Shown: in pieces, positions 44,276 to 53,504 of the stretch | Numbering within the stretch: position 1 is the first letter of the stretch | How the letters are laid out: every line of letters starts with the position of its first letter | Assembly (NCBI RefSeq): GCF_019670005.1 | Contig: NZ_AP019783.1 | Coordinates: 1,756,501-1,820,500 of the forward strand | DNA length: 64,000 nucleotides | Direction: 5' to 3' | DNA from: Methylomagnum ishizawai | GTDB lineage: Bacteria > Pseudomonadota > Gammaproteobacteria > Methylococcales > Methylococcaceae | Made by a program: the position numbers and the translations under genes | The notes under the pieces: generated by a model | Databases searched by the model: none | Seen by the model: only the letters and a program-made list of their open reading frames with translations | What the model was told of the DNA's origin: nothing

Positions 44276-46183
44276 TCATAGGGCTTCGATATCCAAGCCG
44301 GGAATATCCACCCGCATCGTCTTACCCCGCCATTGCACCACACCGATATCCCGCCAGGGCGCGGCCATATTCTTGTGGCGCAAATCGTCCTCCCAATCCA
44401 TGGGTACCCGCACTTCCTTCAGCTTGATGACGAAATCGGCGTCCTTGAGGTCGATGCCCAGTTCCATGGCCCAATAGGCCGTGATTTTGCGCAGGAATTT
44501 CTCCAGGCGCTCGCGGCCCATATGCGAAGTCACCGCCACATTCGCCCACATCGATTGCACCCGGCCCCAATGCGGCGACAGCAAGCGGCCTTCCTGGTTG
44601 ACGAAGGGCAGCCAGGTTTCCCGGCCCGATGCATCCCGGTAGCTCAGCGCCAGGATATGGTTATAACCCGCGAAATGGTCGTGCATATACAAGGCGTGCG
44701 GGGTAATCCCCAAAAAGGCGTGGGAATAATTGATGATGGAATCGCTCAGATGATCCAATATCGCGAGGGCCGGATCGGCGGGCCGCTGCGCCCAGCGATA
44801 TAACAGGCCGTAATGGATGGTGCTATTCAATTGCAGCACCAGGACCAAAACCAGGAATTTGGCGATGCGCTGGGCGGTCTGGCGCTCGGTGGCGGCATAA
44901 CGGGCATACCCGCGGGAAAAAGGCCGTTCGTCCTCGAACGGAGGCGCGGTAATCACCGCGCAAGCCCCGTCGCAAACCCAGCGCTCGCGGTTATCGGCGA
45001 TCTTGCGATAGACCCGTCCGGCCAAACCATAACAGCCCGGCAAACCCATGATCCAAGCCAAGGGCAGGGTATAACCCATGGCCCGGAGGATGTTGATATA
45101 GGTATCCAATCCGGCGAATAAACGCCCTTGGCCATCCAGGGCGTAAAGGTCGGTCAAGAGCTTATCGTCGGGAATGGCATCCAAGGCCCGGTATTGCCGG
45201 GCATGGGTTTGTAAACCCTTGAAGTCGATGGCCCCGCGCACATCGAAATGCCGCACCACGATCACCGTGCGATTGCACAAGGGGCAATCCTGGTCGTAGA
45301 ACACGGTCAGGATCGGCTGCGCCAAGCGGAGTTTATCGTGTATCTCCCGCCACCAGCGGAACGGCACCATCAATAGATAATGCACCAGCATGGCGAAACC
45401 GAAGGGATAGATATTCAGCGACAGGATGATCCCGGCATGGAAGGTCGCACCGGCCAGCATCAAGGGTACCCGGAACCGCCGGTGCCAAAACAGCGGTAGG
45501 AATAGGAATTGAAACAAGATGATGGCATAGCCGATGAGTTGCTCGAAAACCTTGAGATTCAACAGCGGACTCATGTCGATGGCGGACATGTAATACGGCA
45601 TGGTGGGTGGCAACCAGGAGCCCATGCCATTGCGCCAGAATTCCGAGGAGAGCTTATGCAGGCCGGAATCGAAATAGAGGAGGCCCAAGGAAATCCCCAA
45701 CGGCAGATAATAGGCCAAGACCGTGACCTGGGTGGGCGGTTGATAAGGCGAGCCGGGGATGGAATAGCGCAGCTTATGGCGTAGATTATCCAGCGATAAG
45801 GCGCGCTCGGCGGGCAGGAAGATCAACAGGAAACTGGTGCTGGTCATCAACTGGTCGAAACCGCCGTCGAAATCCTGCCACATCGGCGTGAAACAGACGA
45901 ACAAGACCCAGAATAGATAATTGAATACGGCGGCGCGGCGGGTATGGTAGCCCAACGCCAAACACCCGGCGACCGCCAGCCAAACCAGCAGGAAGAAATG
46001 CAGCATCGGCGAAGCCCGGTCGAGATAGGGCACCGGGTCGAAAATGAGGTGGCGGAAGTAATAGAGGAACAGGATTTCCTGCAAGATCACCAGGCTGAAG
46101 GCGATGCGGAAAATACCGAGCCCGGTGGCGGGTACGGGTTTTTGCAGCCCTTGGGCGACGAGATTCAAAATGGTTTTGTACAT
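44276..46183 (-). CDS. HTTM-DCC fusion: gamma-carboxylase-like membrane protein with thioredoxin-like DCC domain
   Basis: A 635-aa two-part protein. Residues 1-280 are a horizontally transferred transmembrane (HTTM) domain, related to vitamin K-dependent gamma-carboxylase, with six or seven helices and the YFDSGLHKLSS motif. Residues 290-420 are a DCC domain (DUF393): VFYDQDCPLCNRTVIVVRHF with the Cys300-x2-Cys303 redox pair. The C-terminal third (RIAKFLVLVLVLQLNSTIHY) has another helix and a soluble tail. Start at 46183 chosen over 46219. Function unknown; the redox pair suggests thiol chemistry at the membrane. Confidence 0.82.
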   Translation of the reverse strand: MYKTILNLVAQGLQKPVPATGLGIFRIAFSLVILQEILFLYYFRHLIFDPVPYLDRASPMLHFFLLVWLAVAGCLALGYHTRRAAVFNYLFWVLFVCFTPMWQDFDGGFDQLMTSTSFLLIFLPAERALSLDNLRHKLRYSIPGSPYQPPTQVTVLAYYLPLGISLGLLYFDSGLHKLSSEFWRNGMGSWLPPTMPYYMSAIDMSPLLNLKVFEQLIGYAIILFQFLFLPLFWHRRFRVPLMLAGATFHAGIILSLNIYPFGFAMLVHYLLMVPFRWWREIHDKLRLAQPILTVFYDQDCPLCNRTVIVVRHFDVRGAIDFKGLQTHARQYRALDAIPDDKLLTDLYALDGQGRLFAGLDTYINILRAMGYTLPLAWIMGLPGCYGLAGRVYRKIADNRERWVCDGACAVITAPPFEDERPFSRGYARYAATERQTAQRIAKFLVLVLVLQLNSTIHYGLLYRWAQRPADPALAILDHLSDSIINYSHAFLGITPHALYMHDHFAGYNHILALSYRDASGRETWLPFVNQEGRLLSPHWGRVQSMWANVAVTSHMGRERLEKFLRKITAYWAMELGIDLKDADFVIKLKEVRVPMDWEDDLRHKNMAAPWRDIGVVQWRGKTMRVDIPGLDIEAL

Positions 46184-46291
46184 GTCGGGGAGCGGATGTG
46201 CGGATGCATGCGCCAACACGGGGCTGGAGGGCGGATGAATCCGCCCCCGCGGGTGCGATGGCTGCGGGAAAAATACCGTGGAACCGGGGCT

Positions 46292-46891
46292 TCAGGCGTA
46301 GGGCCGGTCCCAGTCGCCGACGAAGAAGCTTTCGCCCAGGGGGCGGCGGCTGCGGGCGGCGTATTCGCGGGCTTTGAGGTCTTCGGGGATTTGGCTTTCG
46401 GGCAATTGGTAGCCGAGGGTCAACATCGCCATGCAGTCGTAGCGCTCGGGGATGGCGAATTCGGCGCGGATTTTGGCGGGATCGTAGCCGCCCATCTGAT
46501 GCACCATCAGGCCCAGCGCGGTGGCCTCGACCGACAGGCTCATGCTGGCGGCCCCGGTGTCGTACTGGCCCCAACGGTTGGGACGGCCATCGGCGAACTG
46601 GCGGTCGGCGCAGGCCAGCATCAACACGGGCGCGTGGATCGCCCAGCCGCGGTTGCCCTCGACCAGGCAGTCGAACGCCCGCCGCCAGCGCTCGGGGTCG
46701 CCCAACCGGTCCCAGATCAGATAGCGCCAGGGCTGGTCCCCGAAGCAGGAGGGCGACCAGCGGGCGGCCTCCAACAGGGCGGCGAGTTTTTCCGGCTCGA
46801 CCGGACGGGCGGGATCGTAGGCCCGGCCACTCCAGCGGCGGGCCAGGGGATCGGCGATGGGGGTTTGGGTCAGGGCGGGTTTGTCGAACAT
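46292..46891 (-). CDS. Nitroreductase-family flavoprotein
   Basis: FMN-dependent oxidoreductase fold (199 aa). FMN-contact motifs are RRWSGRAYDPARPVEPEKL (the conserved Arg-Ser-x-Arg) at the N-terminus, AARWSPSCFGDQPWRYLIW, and GAASMSLSVEATALGLMVHQ near residue 120. Substrates vary widely in the family (nitroaromatics, quinones, enones) and none can be chosen. The start MFDKPALTQTPIADPLARR fits the first helix; the longer frame upstream is not supported. It stands alone, 108 bp downstream of the HTTM-DCC gene on the 5' side. Confidence 0.9.
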   Translation of the reverse strand: MFDKPALTQTPIADPLARRWSGRAYDPARPVEPEKLAALLEAARWSPSCFGDQPWRYLIWDRLGDPERWRRAFDCLVEGNRGWAIHAPVLMLACADRQFADGRPNRWGQYDTGAASMSLSVEATALGLMVHQMGGYDPAKIRAEFAIPERYDCMAMLTLGYQLPESQIPEDLKAREYAARSRRPLGESFFVGDWDRPYA

Positions 46892-47349
46892 GGCGCTGTC
46901 CTGGAAGAAGCGGCGCGGCCGCGGGCGGCTGAATTGTACCGCCACTCCAGGGTGGATGGGCGAACCGGCAATCCCATCCGCCGGGGATAAAAGATACGAC
47001 AAAATCCGCCCAAGCCGGAACGACCGGCCTGGGCGGCAAGTGGGCTTCAGAGGCCGGGCGGCTCCCGGCCATGCTATCAACGACTCCAAACGACCGGACG
47101 GTTAATGAGGCGGGCGATTCCCTTCGCCACGGCGGGGAAAACCGGATTGCCGGGATTCCATCGGGTTCATGCCCTGAACCGGCTTTCCTCCCTGTCGCCC
47201 CTCCTTGGGCCACCCGGATTGGCTTTCCTCCGCCGTTACGGTTCCTGTCCTTTGGGTAACGCCTCTGGACCGAGAGTTAACCACCCCGGCCGTTCCGCAC
47301 CTATCCGCATCGGTACCTACGCGCAATTACAGATCCCGCTGGCGACGGC
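46892..47349. other. Intergenic region with one imperfect hairpin
   Basis: No supportable gene in 458 bp; open frames here have no start signal or family match. A stem-loop at 47006-47036 has arms CCGCCCAAGCCGG and CCGGCCTGGGCGG (one G-T position) around a 5-base loop. On the minus strand it is followed by ATTTT, so it may be a weak terminator or a REP-like structure. Confidence 0.4.
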
Positions 47350-47631
47350 TCAACGGCTGCGCCGCACCTCGAAACCCACGCAATCGCCCAACGGCCTTTC
47401 CTCGACCACCCGGCATTCGTCCACCCGCGCCAAGGGCGGGCCGGACCGGCACCAGGCCAGGAATTGGGCGATGCGTTCGGGCGGGCCCTCGGCCAGGAGT
47501 TCGACCCCGCCATCGGCGCGGTTACGCGCCCAACCCGCCAACCCCAATTCCATCGCCTGGGCTTTCGCCGTCCCCCGGAAATACACGCCCTGTACCCGAC
47601 CACTTACCCATACATGCACACGCTGTCGCAT
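47350..47631 (-). CDS. acyP: Acylphosphatase
   Basis: Small cytoplasmic enzyme (93 aa) hydrolysing acyl phosphates. Catalytic Arg19 is in GRVQGVYFRGTAKAQA and Asn37 in LAGWARNRADGGVEL, both the standard acylphosphatase motifs. Start MRQRVHVWVSGRVQGVYFRG at 47631; an in-frame upstream Met at 47664 adds an arginine-rich extension not usual for the family. Stand-alone, 135 bp after the rlmKL stop region on the same strand. Confidence 0.93.
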   Translation of the reverse strand: MRQRVHVWVSGRVQGVYFRGTAKAQAMELGLAGWARNRADGGVELLAEGPPERIAQFLAWCRSGPPLARVDECRVVEERPLGDCVGFEVRRSR

Positions 47632-47766
47632 CGATCCCGGCCTCGCCCCCTTTCTGGTTTTCAAGTCTCCGATAGTGAACGCCCTGTCTTGGGCCGTGCG
47701 CCTGTGTGGTGTATCGCTACAGGCTGAGCAACATTACATCATAAATCGTTTCGCCCGATATCCGGA

Positions 47767-49968
47767 TTAGCGGCTGATCGCCCAACAGCGATGGATCCGC
47801 GCATCCCGCTCGAAATCCTTGGGGAGCGTCCGGCGGCTGATGTCCTCGATCCGCAAATCGGCCAGCGCCTCCGTATCCAGCTTGAACCTGCGGTGGTTGG
47901 TGGAGAACAGCAACTTGCCGCCCGGTGCCAACAGCGCTACGCATTGGCGGATCAAGCCGACATGGTCGCGCTGCACATCGAGGGTGTCGCGCATCCGCTT
48001 GGAACTGGAGAAGGTCGGCGGGTCCAGGAAAACCAGGTCGTAGCGCCAACTGCCGCGCACCGCCTCGGCCAGCCATTCCAGGCAATCGGCTTGGATCAAC
48101 TCGTGTTGATGGCCGCGCATCCCATTGAGTTCCAGGTTGCGTCCGGCCCAATCCAGATAGGTGCGCGACAGGTCGACCGTGGTGGTGGCGCTGGCCCCGC
48201 CGCGGATGGCGTGGACCGTGGCCGTGCCGGTGTAGGCGAACAGGTTGAGGAAGCTTTTCCCCTGGGCTTCCCGCTGGATCATGAGGCGCACCGGGCGGTG
48301 GTCGAGGAATAGCCCGGTATCCAGGTAATCCTCGAAATTCACCCAGAATTGGCAGCCGCCTTCCTCCACCACGAAGAACCGGCCCGATTCGGCTTGTTTC
48401 TCGTATTGGGCCGTGCCTTTCTGGCGGCGGCGGGTTTTGAGGAAGATTTGGGCGGGCGGTAGTTCCAGCACCGCTTGGATCGCGGCCAGGGCTTCGAGGC
48501 AGCGGTGTTCGGCCTTGGCCGGATCGACCGTGGCCGGGGCTTCGTATTCCTGGACCTGGGCCCAGAGTTGCTCGCCTTGGTAGAGATCGACCGCCACCGC
48601 GTATTCCGGCAGATCGGCGTCGTAGAGCCGGTAGCAACTGATGCCCTCCTGCTTGGCCCAGCGGCCCAGGTTTTTCAAATTCTTGCGCAAGCGGTTGGCG
48701 ACCATGGCCGCACCGCCGCTGTGGACATCGATGGCGCGGGTTTGGCGGAATAGGGCGCTGTGCTGGCGTTGGGCTTCGCTCGGGGGGCCGCCTTCGCGCG
48801 GGGTGAAGAAGCGTTCCGGCGCGATCTCGAAGTTGAACAGCTTGCATTCGAGGGCCCCGTTGTAGAGGGCGTAGAACCGGCGGGCGCGGATGCCGAGCTT
48901 GAACGCCAGTTCCGGGTTGCCGGTGAACACGGCGGCCTGCCAGCCCTGGAAATGTTCGCGCAGGGTCGCGCCCAGTCCGGTGTAGAGCGGGACCAGGGTT
49001 TCCTCTTCGCCCAGGCGCTCGCCATAGGGTGGATTGGCCACCACCAGGCCGTGGGCCAGGCGCGGGCGGGCTTCGGCCATGGCTTTGCGCTCGATGTGGA
49101 CCCGGCCACGCAAACCGGCGCGTTCGACGTTGGCGAGGGCGGTGTGGACGGCTGTGCGGTCGATGTCGTAGCCGACGATGGGGGGTAGATGTTCCAGTCC
49201 GGCTTGGGCTTGGGCCTGGGCCTCGTCGCGCAGGGTTTGCCAGAGGCCGGCCCGGTGTCCGCGCCAGCCCAGGAAGCCGAACCAGGACCGGCGCAGGCCG
49301 GGCGCGACATTCGCCGCCATCAGCGCGGCCTCGATGGGCAGGGTGCCGGAACCGCACATGGGGTCGATGAACTGCCCGCCCGCGGCGGCGAACTTGGGCC
49401 AACCGGCGCGGAGCAGGATCGCCGCCGCGAGGTTTTCCTTGAGCGGGGCCTTGCCGCCGTCGAGCCGGTAGCCGCGTTTGTGCAGGCTGTCGCCGGACAG
49501 GTCGATGCTGGCGGTGGCGAGGTCGCGGTCGAGATAGAGGTTGATGCGGATTTCAGGTTCGGCGAGGTCCACCGAGGGCCGGGTGCCCGAGCGGGCGCGG
49601 AAATAATCGACGACGGCGTCCTTGACCCGTTGCGCCCCGAACAGGGTGTGGGTGATCTGGGAACGGTTGGCGGCGAAATCGACGGCGAAGGTGGCTTCGG
49701 CGTCCATGTGGTCGGCCCACTCGATGCGGGCGGCCCCGGCGTAGAGGGCTTCGGGGCTGTCCGCCGGGAATTGGGCGATGGGCAGCAAGACCCGGTTGGC
49801 GAGGCGGGTCCAGAGACAGACGCGGTAGGCGGTTTCGAGGTCGCCGCCGAAGGCGACGCCGGCCTTGGCCTCGGCGACTTCTGGAATGCCCAGGTCGCGG
49901 AGTTCCTGGGCCAGGAGGAGTTCCAGCCCCAGGGGGGCGGTGGCGAAGAAGCGGTGGGTTGGATTCAT
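47767..49968 (-). CDS. rlmL: RlmKL, bifunctional 23S rRNA methyltransferase
   Basis: A fused enzyme (733 aa) methylating G2445 (N2) and G2069 (N7) in 23S rRNA. The N-terminal THUMP domain starts MNPTHRFFATAPLGLELLLA; the RlmL methyltransferase core has FIDPMCGSGTLPIEAALMAA and VVANPPYGERLGEEE with the catalytic NPPYG motif. The C-terminal RlmK half begins near residue 400 and contains FLNLFAYTGTATVHAIRGGA, then VFLDPPTFSSSKRM. The fused architecture is characteristic of gammaproteobacteria. Confidence 0.96.
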   Translation of the reverse strand: MNPTHRFFATAPLGLELLLAQELRDLGIPEVAEAKAGVAFGGDLETAYRVCLWTRLANRVLLPIAQFPADSPEALYAGAARIEWADHMDAEATFAVDFAANRSQITHTLFGAQRVKDAVVDYFRARSGTRPSVDLAEPEIRINLYLDRDLATASIDLSGDSLHKRGYRLDGGKAPLKENLAAAILLRAGWPKFAAAGGQFIDPMCGSGTLPIEAALMAANVAPGLRRSWFGFLGWRGHRAGLWQTLRDEAQAQAQAGLEHLPPIVGYDIDRTAVHTALANVERAGLRGRVHIERKAMAEARPRLAHGLVVANPPYGERLGEEETLVPLYTGLGATLREHFQGWQAAVFTGNPELAFKLGIRARRFYALYNGALECKLFNFEIAPERFFTPREGGPPSEAQRQHSALFRQTRAIDVHSGGAAMVANRLRKNLKNLGRWAKQEGISCYRLYDADLPEYAVAVDLYQGEQLWAQVQEYEAPATVDPAKAEHRCLEALAAIQAVLELPPAQIFLKTRRRQKGTAQYEKQAESGRFFVVEEGGCQFWVNFEDYLDTGLFLDHRPVRLMIQREAQGKSFLNLFAYTGTATVHAIRGGASATTTVDLSRTYLDWAGRNLELNGMRGHQHELIQADCLEWLAEAVRGSWRYDLVFLDPPTFSSSKRMRDTLDVQRDHVGLIRQCVALLAPGGKLLFSTNHRRFKLDTEALADLRIEDISRRTLPKDFERDARIHRCWAISR

Positions 49969-50202
49969 GGGATCGGGCGTGGCGATGGGCTATGGGGAAA
50001 AGGGGGGACGCACCATAGCATGTGGGGGGGCGGGAGGATAGCGGGAGGAATGTCGCGGTTTGGGGGATTTTGCCATTGACGGTGATTCTAAAATGAGCGG
50101 TGTGCTTGATGGGCGAGATAGTTTGGCGTAGTGTCTGGGCTGTGATTCGGAAATGCCTATGGGTTATAAAGTTTCCTTCAACCTTAACTTGCCAAAACCG
50201 CC

Positions 50203-50712
50203 ATGAAACCTTTCAAACTTACAATTTTATCGATCATCTTGTTGTTATCGCAGCCGGTCTTTGCCGAAGAAGAAGAGGAGGAGGATGTCAATGGTAAGGA
50301 TTACGTCAAGATTTTTTTTCTTCCCAGTAGGGGGAATTTTATTTATGGCGATCCAACTGTGGATATGAAGGTGGAGACGTTTAGTTTTGTTGAAAATGAA
50401 GAAATAAAAAAACACTATCTTCATGCGAAGCTTATATTAAGCCTCCCTGAAATCCAGCGCTGGGTTGCTGGAAGGGGTGATAATATCGGAGTAGGAAACT
50501 CTGAAGGATTTCATGACGAGAAAACTGAAATAGCGGTGCGAGTCAAAGGGCAAACGATAAGTTTGGCGTACTCAGGAAAATCGAGCATCCCGGAGTTTGC
50601 GCGATATGACAGGGAGTGGCTGGCTTTCTACAGGGAATTATTGGACGGCATGGTTGATAAAATCCCAGTCAACCCGATGGAGATCGAAACCATGACGGGC
50701 GGGACGAAATAG
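50203..50712 (+). CDS. Exported hypothetical protein with an acidic mature N-terminus
   Basis: Not recognised. 169 aa with a signal peptide (MKPFKLTILSIILLLSQPVF, cut after AFA-type FAE) followed by seven Glu and Asp residues in a row. The rest is strand-rich and charged (VKIFFLPSRGNFIYGDPTVD, DEKTEIAVRVKGQTISLAYS). No Cys is visible after cleavage. AT-richer than its neighbours, so possibly acquired. It is preceded by GCCAAAACCGCC with no clear ribosome binding site. Confidence 0.6.
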   Translation: MKPFKLTILSIILLLSQPVFAEEEEEEDVNGKDYVKIFFLPSRGNFIYGDPTVDMKVETFSFVENEEIKKHYLHAKLILSLPEIQRWVAGRGDNIGVGNSEGFHDEKTEIAVRVKGQTISLAYSGKSSIPEFARYDREWLAFYRELLDGMVDKIPVNPMEIETMTGGTK

Positions 50713-50782
50713 GCTGCGCCATCCCATGCCAAAAACCATAGAATGAACCGCACATCGACCCTAAAAAGCAAGGAACCAAAAC

Positions 50783-51370
50783 ATGACGACCATCACCCCA
50801 TATACGAAATATATATCCCCCGCGATCACCGCCCTATTAAGCGCGATCCTATCGGGCTGCGGTACTTTATCCATGGCCCAACCCGAAGGGGTCAACCTCA
50901 CCCGCGCTAGTTTCGGACCCTTGAATCCACAACACTTGCCAGCGGGTCTTTCCCTATGCAACGCCAATATAGGGGGCGGCATCGACTCGGCCTTGACATC
51001 GGCTTTGGGTTCTCTTATCAATCCATTGAGGAACCCCAGCGGACAACCGGACGCAAACCTATCGGCGGAAGCCTTAACCCCATACTTCAGTTTCTTGACG
51101 ACCAGCGCCGGGCCGGTGATCCGTGTGCTCCAATACAACGAGGGATCGATAGATTTCTGGTTCCAAGGTGATGCCGCCCGGGAAGCCTCCAAATCCGAGA
51201 GCGCCGCAGCGGATTATTGTCACCGTAGAAAACAACCCAAAATCGCCCGCTATGTCGGATTTTCCTATCAATGCGGAAAAACATCGACCTTGCCGGTTCA
51301 GGTCGGCTCGTCGCGGGTGCAGGTCGTCGATGAACAAATCATCGTCGCCTATGATTGCGTATCCCCTTAG
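50783..51370 (+). CDS. Hypothetical lipoprotein
   Basis: A 195-aa protein with a lipobox LLSAILSGCGTLSMA after a hydrophobic segment (residues 11-30). It should be lipid-modified on Cys27 and anchored in the outer membrane. Three further cysteines are visible (in LSLCNANIG, ADYCHRRKQ and SYQCGKTST) with a fourth near the end in AYDCVSP, suggesting disulfides. No domain recognised. It starts 70 bp after the previous exported protein and has an AAGGAA upstream. The two may form a unit. Confidence 0.68.
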   Translation: MTTITPYTKYISPAITALLSAILSGCGTLSMAQPEGVNLTRASFGPLNPQHLPAGLSLCNANIGGGIDSALTSALGSLINPLRNPSGQPDANLSAEALTPYFSFLTTSAGPVIRVLQYNEGSIDFWFQGDAAREASKSESAAADYCHRRKQPKIARYVGFSYQCGKTSTLPVQVGSSRVQVVDEQIIVAYDCVSP

Positions 51371-51585
51371 TGTGGGGATACACCGTGCCATTCCATAGTC
51401 ACGCCGGGGTTTTTTCTTCCCAAAAAGCAGGTACCATGGATGCGCCCGGAGGTACCGCGTGCGGGTGGCGTGGCTTTGAGGGGAGTCAAGGATACTGAAT
51501 TAGAGGCGGCTTCACGGATGAACATGTACCGCCCGCGTTTGCGGAACCAGGGTTCAAAGAACCATCACTGCCTAGGAGAACGAAA

Positions 51586-52125
51586 ATGAAAAAAGTCCTA
51601 CCGCTAGCTTTGGGTTTGTTGAGCGTCCTCGCTATCGACCAGGCCGCCGCCACCGCCGGTTGTCCGGTGCCGTTGGATCGCTCGGAAGCGGGTCTGGCCA
51701 TGGCGCCGGTGACGCTGAACCTGGGCATGAAAGGCATCAACCCCAGGCGGGTCGGCTATGGTAGCTATTTGGTCAACGCCGTGGGCGGTTGCAACGATTG
51801 CCATACGAATCCGCCCTACGCCAGCGGCGGCGATCCCTTCCAGGGCCAACCCGAGCAGATCAATACGGCGGGCTATTTGGCCGGGGGGACCACCTTCGGT
51901 CCCTTCGTGTCGCGGAATCTGACCCCTTGCGGTAAGAATGGCCACCCGGAATGGACCTTCGAGCAATTCAAGGACATCATGCGGAACGGTACGGATATGC
52001 ACGATCCCACCGGACCGAAGCTGCAAGTGATGCCCTGGCCGGTCTATAGCAAGATGGCCGATTGCGACCTGCTGGCGATTTACCAATACCTCAAGGCCAT
52101 ACCCCCCATTTGTTCGGCGGAATAA
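51586..52125 (+). CDS. Monohaem cytochrome c, periplasmic
   Basis: A 179-aa exported protein. Signal peptide MKKVLPLALGLLSVLAIDQA (cut near ATA). Haem-binding motif CNDCH at residues 69-73 in VNAVGGCNDCHTNPP, with a likely distal Met in KLQVMPWPVYSKMADCDLLA; FVSRNLTPCGKNGHPEWTFE is the loop seen in cytochrome c subunits of dehydrogenase complexes. It has additional Cys (about residue 26 and the C-terminus PPICSAE). No dehydrogenase partner is adjacent. Ends in a terminator. Confidence 0.88.
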   Translation: MKKVLPLALGLLSVLAIDQAAATAGCPVPLDRSEAGLAMAPVTLNLGMKGINPRRVGYGSYLVNAVGGCNDCHTNPPYASGGDPFQGQPEQINTAGYLAGGTTFGPFVSRNLTPCGKNGHPEWTFEQFKDIMRNGTDMHDPTGPKLQVMPWPVYSKMADCDLLAIYQYLKAIPPICSAE

Positions 52126-52166
52126 GGGCGGCCGGCTGGCCGGGAATTCCGGCGGGCTAAGCAGGC

Positions 52167-52201
52167 AAAAGGCCGGTGCCCGGTGGGCGTCGGCCTTTTT
52201 T
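52167..52201 (+). terminator. Rho-independent terminator after the cytochrome c gene
   Basis: Arms AAAAGGCCG (52167-52175) and CGGCCTTTTT (52191-52200) with a loop of 15 bases that can pair internally, and a run of six T. 41 bp beyond the cytochrome c stop. Confidence 0.8.
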
Positions 52202-52371
52202 CATCGCGGGTTTGCAGGATGGGCAGGATGCGGCGGAACCTGCGACGCGGGCGATCATAATGACACTGTAAAACACCGGGCCAGCGCTAAGGACGGCTTG
52301 TAAAATGGGGAAGGTGCGGCCCATCATGTTTTGGTCCACTTAACCGGCGGCTGTTGGGGGATGCGCTACGC

Positions 52372-52428
52372 TTATCCGCGACTAGCGGATCACGCCCGGT
52401 TTCCCACAAGCGGTCCAGATTATCCGCG
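52372..52428. promoter_or_regulatory. Repeated half-sites upstream of the SDR-sulfotransferase-P450 unit
   Basis: ATCCGC and GCGGAT form an inverted repeat at 52374-52390 with a 5-base spacer. TTATCCGCG also occurs twice in direct orientation, at 52372-52380 and 52420-52428, 48 bp apart. Both lie within 90 bp of the reductase start at 52458. This resembles a multi-site operator, but no regulator is known. Confidence 0.4.
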
Positions 52429-52457
52429 TGGCTTTATAACGTGGAGATGCCTAGGCA

Positions 52458-53504
52458 ATGTTCACCATCGATAAAAACAAGCCGGTGCTGGTCACGGGCG
52501 CGGGCGGCTATGTGGCCTCCTGGATCGTGAAGCAACTTTTGGATCAAGGATGTACCGTGAGGGGAACGGTCAGGCACCTGGACGCCAAAGACCGCTACCA
52601 ACACCTGGAACGCGCCGCCGCGCCCGGTTCATTCCAGCCGGTGGCCGCCGATCTGCTGGTGAAAGGTTCTTTCGACGCGGCGGCCCAAGGCTGCGAAGTG
52701 GTTATCCATACCGCCTCGCCATTCCTGGGCGTCGGGGTGGAAGACCCGCACCGGCAACTCATCGAACCGGCGCTCGAAGGCACCCTCAACGTCCTCGACG
52801 CCGTGCAAAAAGCCGGCTCGGTGAAGAAGGTGGTCCTGACCTCCAGCGTCGCGGCCATCTGCGGCGATAACGCCGACCTCCAGCGGACGCCGCGGGGTAT
52901 ATTCACCGAGGCGGATTGGAACGAAAGCAGTTCGGCCCGCCACCAGCCCTACCCCTATTCCAAGACGCTCGCCGAACGCGCCGCCTGGACAGTGGCCCAG
53001 GGCCAAGACCGCTGGCGCTTGGTGACGATCAATCCGGGATTCGTCATGGGGCCTTCCCTCAGCCCGAGGGTCGATTCCACCAGCATCGCCACCTTGCGCG
53101 ATTTCCTGCGGGGCCGCTTCGCCTGGGGCGTGCCCGCGCTGGCGTTCGGCGTGGTCGATGTGCGCGATGTCGCGGCGGCGCATTTGGCCGCGGCGTTCCG
53201 GGCCGACGCCGAGGGCAGGCATATCGTGGTGGGCGAGGGCGGTTCGCTGCTCGGGATCGCCCAGGCCATAGAGCGGCATTTTCCGGGGCGCTACAAGTTG
53301 CCGAAACGGACCCTTCCCAAGGTCTTGGCCTATGTGGCCGGTCCCGGCTTTGGCCTGAGCTGGCGCTTCATCGCCAGGAACATCGGCTTGCCGGTGGCCT
53401 TCGACAATACCAAAAGCCAAACCCGGCTGGGCCTCCGCTATATCCCTTTTTCCCAAACCATCCAAGACCATGTCGAACAATTACTCGCCGACGGCCTCGT
53501 TTAA
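52458..53504 (+). CDS. Dihydroflavonol-reductase-like extended SDR (NAD(P)-dependent epimerase/dehydratase family)
   Basis: A 348-aa extended short-chain dehydrogenase/reductase. The nucleotide-binding motif is VLVTGAGGYVASWIVKQLL (GxxGxxA-type), followed by GTVRHLDAKDRY, the active site in VVLTSSVAAICG and YPYSKTLAERAAW (Tyr-x3-Lys). This is the DFR/3-beta-HSD subgroup, which reduces ketones on lipids, flavonoids or sterol-like molecules. It is the first gene of a three-gene unit; the stop overlaps the sulfotransferase start by 35 bp. The substrate is unknown. Confidence 0.88.
   Translation: MFTIDKNKPVLVTGAGGYVASWIVKQLLDQGCTVRGTVRHLDAKDRYQHLERAAAPGSFQPVAADLLVKGSFDAAAQGCEVVIHTASPFLGVGVEDPHRQLIEPALEGTLNVLDAVQKAGSVKKVVLTSSVAAICGDNADLQRTPRGIFTEADWNESSSARHQPYPYSKTLAERAAWTVAQGQDRWRLVTINPGFVMGPSLSPRVDSTSIATLRDFLRGRFAWGVPALAFGVVDVRDVAAAHLAAAFRADAEGRHIVVGEGGSLLGIAQAIERHFPGRYKLPKRTLPKVLAYVAGPGFGLSWRFIARNIGLPVAFDNTKSQTRLGLRYIPFSQTIQDHVEQLLADGLV

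Noticed and set aside
47102-47326. Small minus-strand frame between nitroreductase and acylphosphatase
   Set aside because: Low-complexity basic translation with no start signal and no recognised domain.
50761-51192. Minus-strand frame opposite the lipoprotein gene
   Set aside because: The plus-strand frame has a lipobox and ribosome binding site; the reverse has neither.
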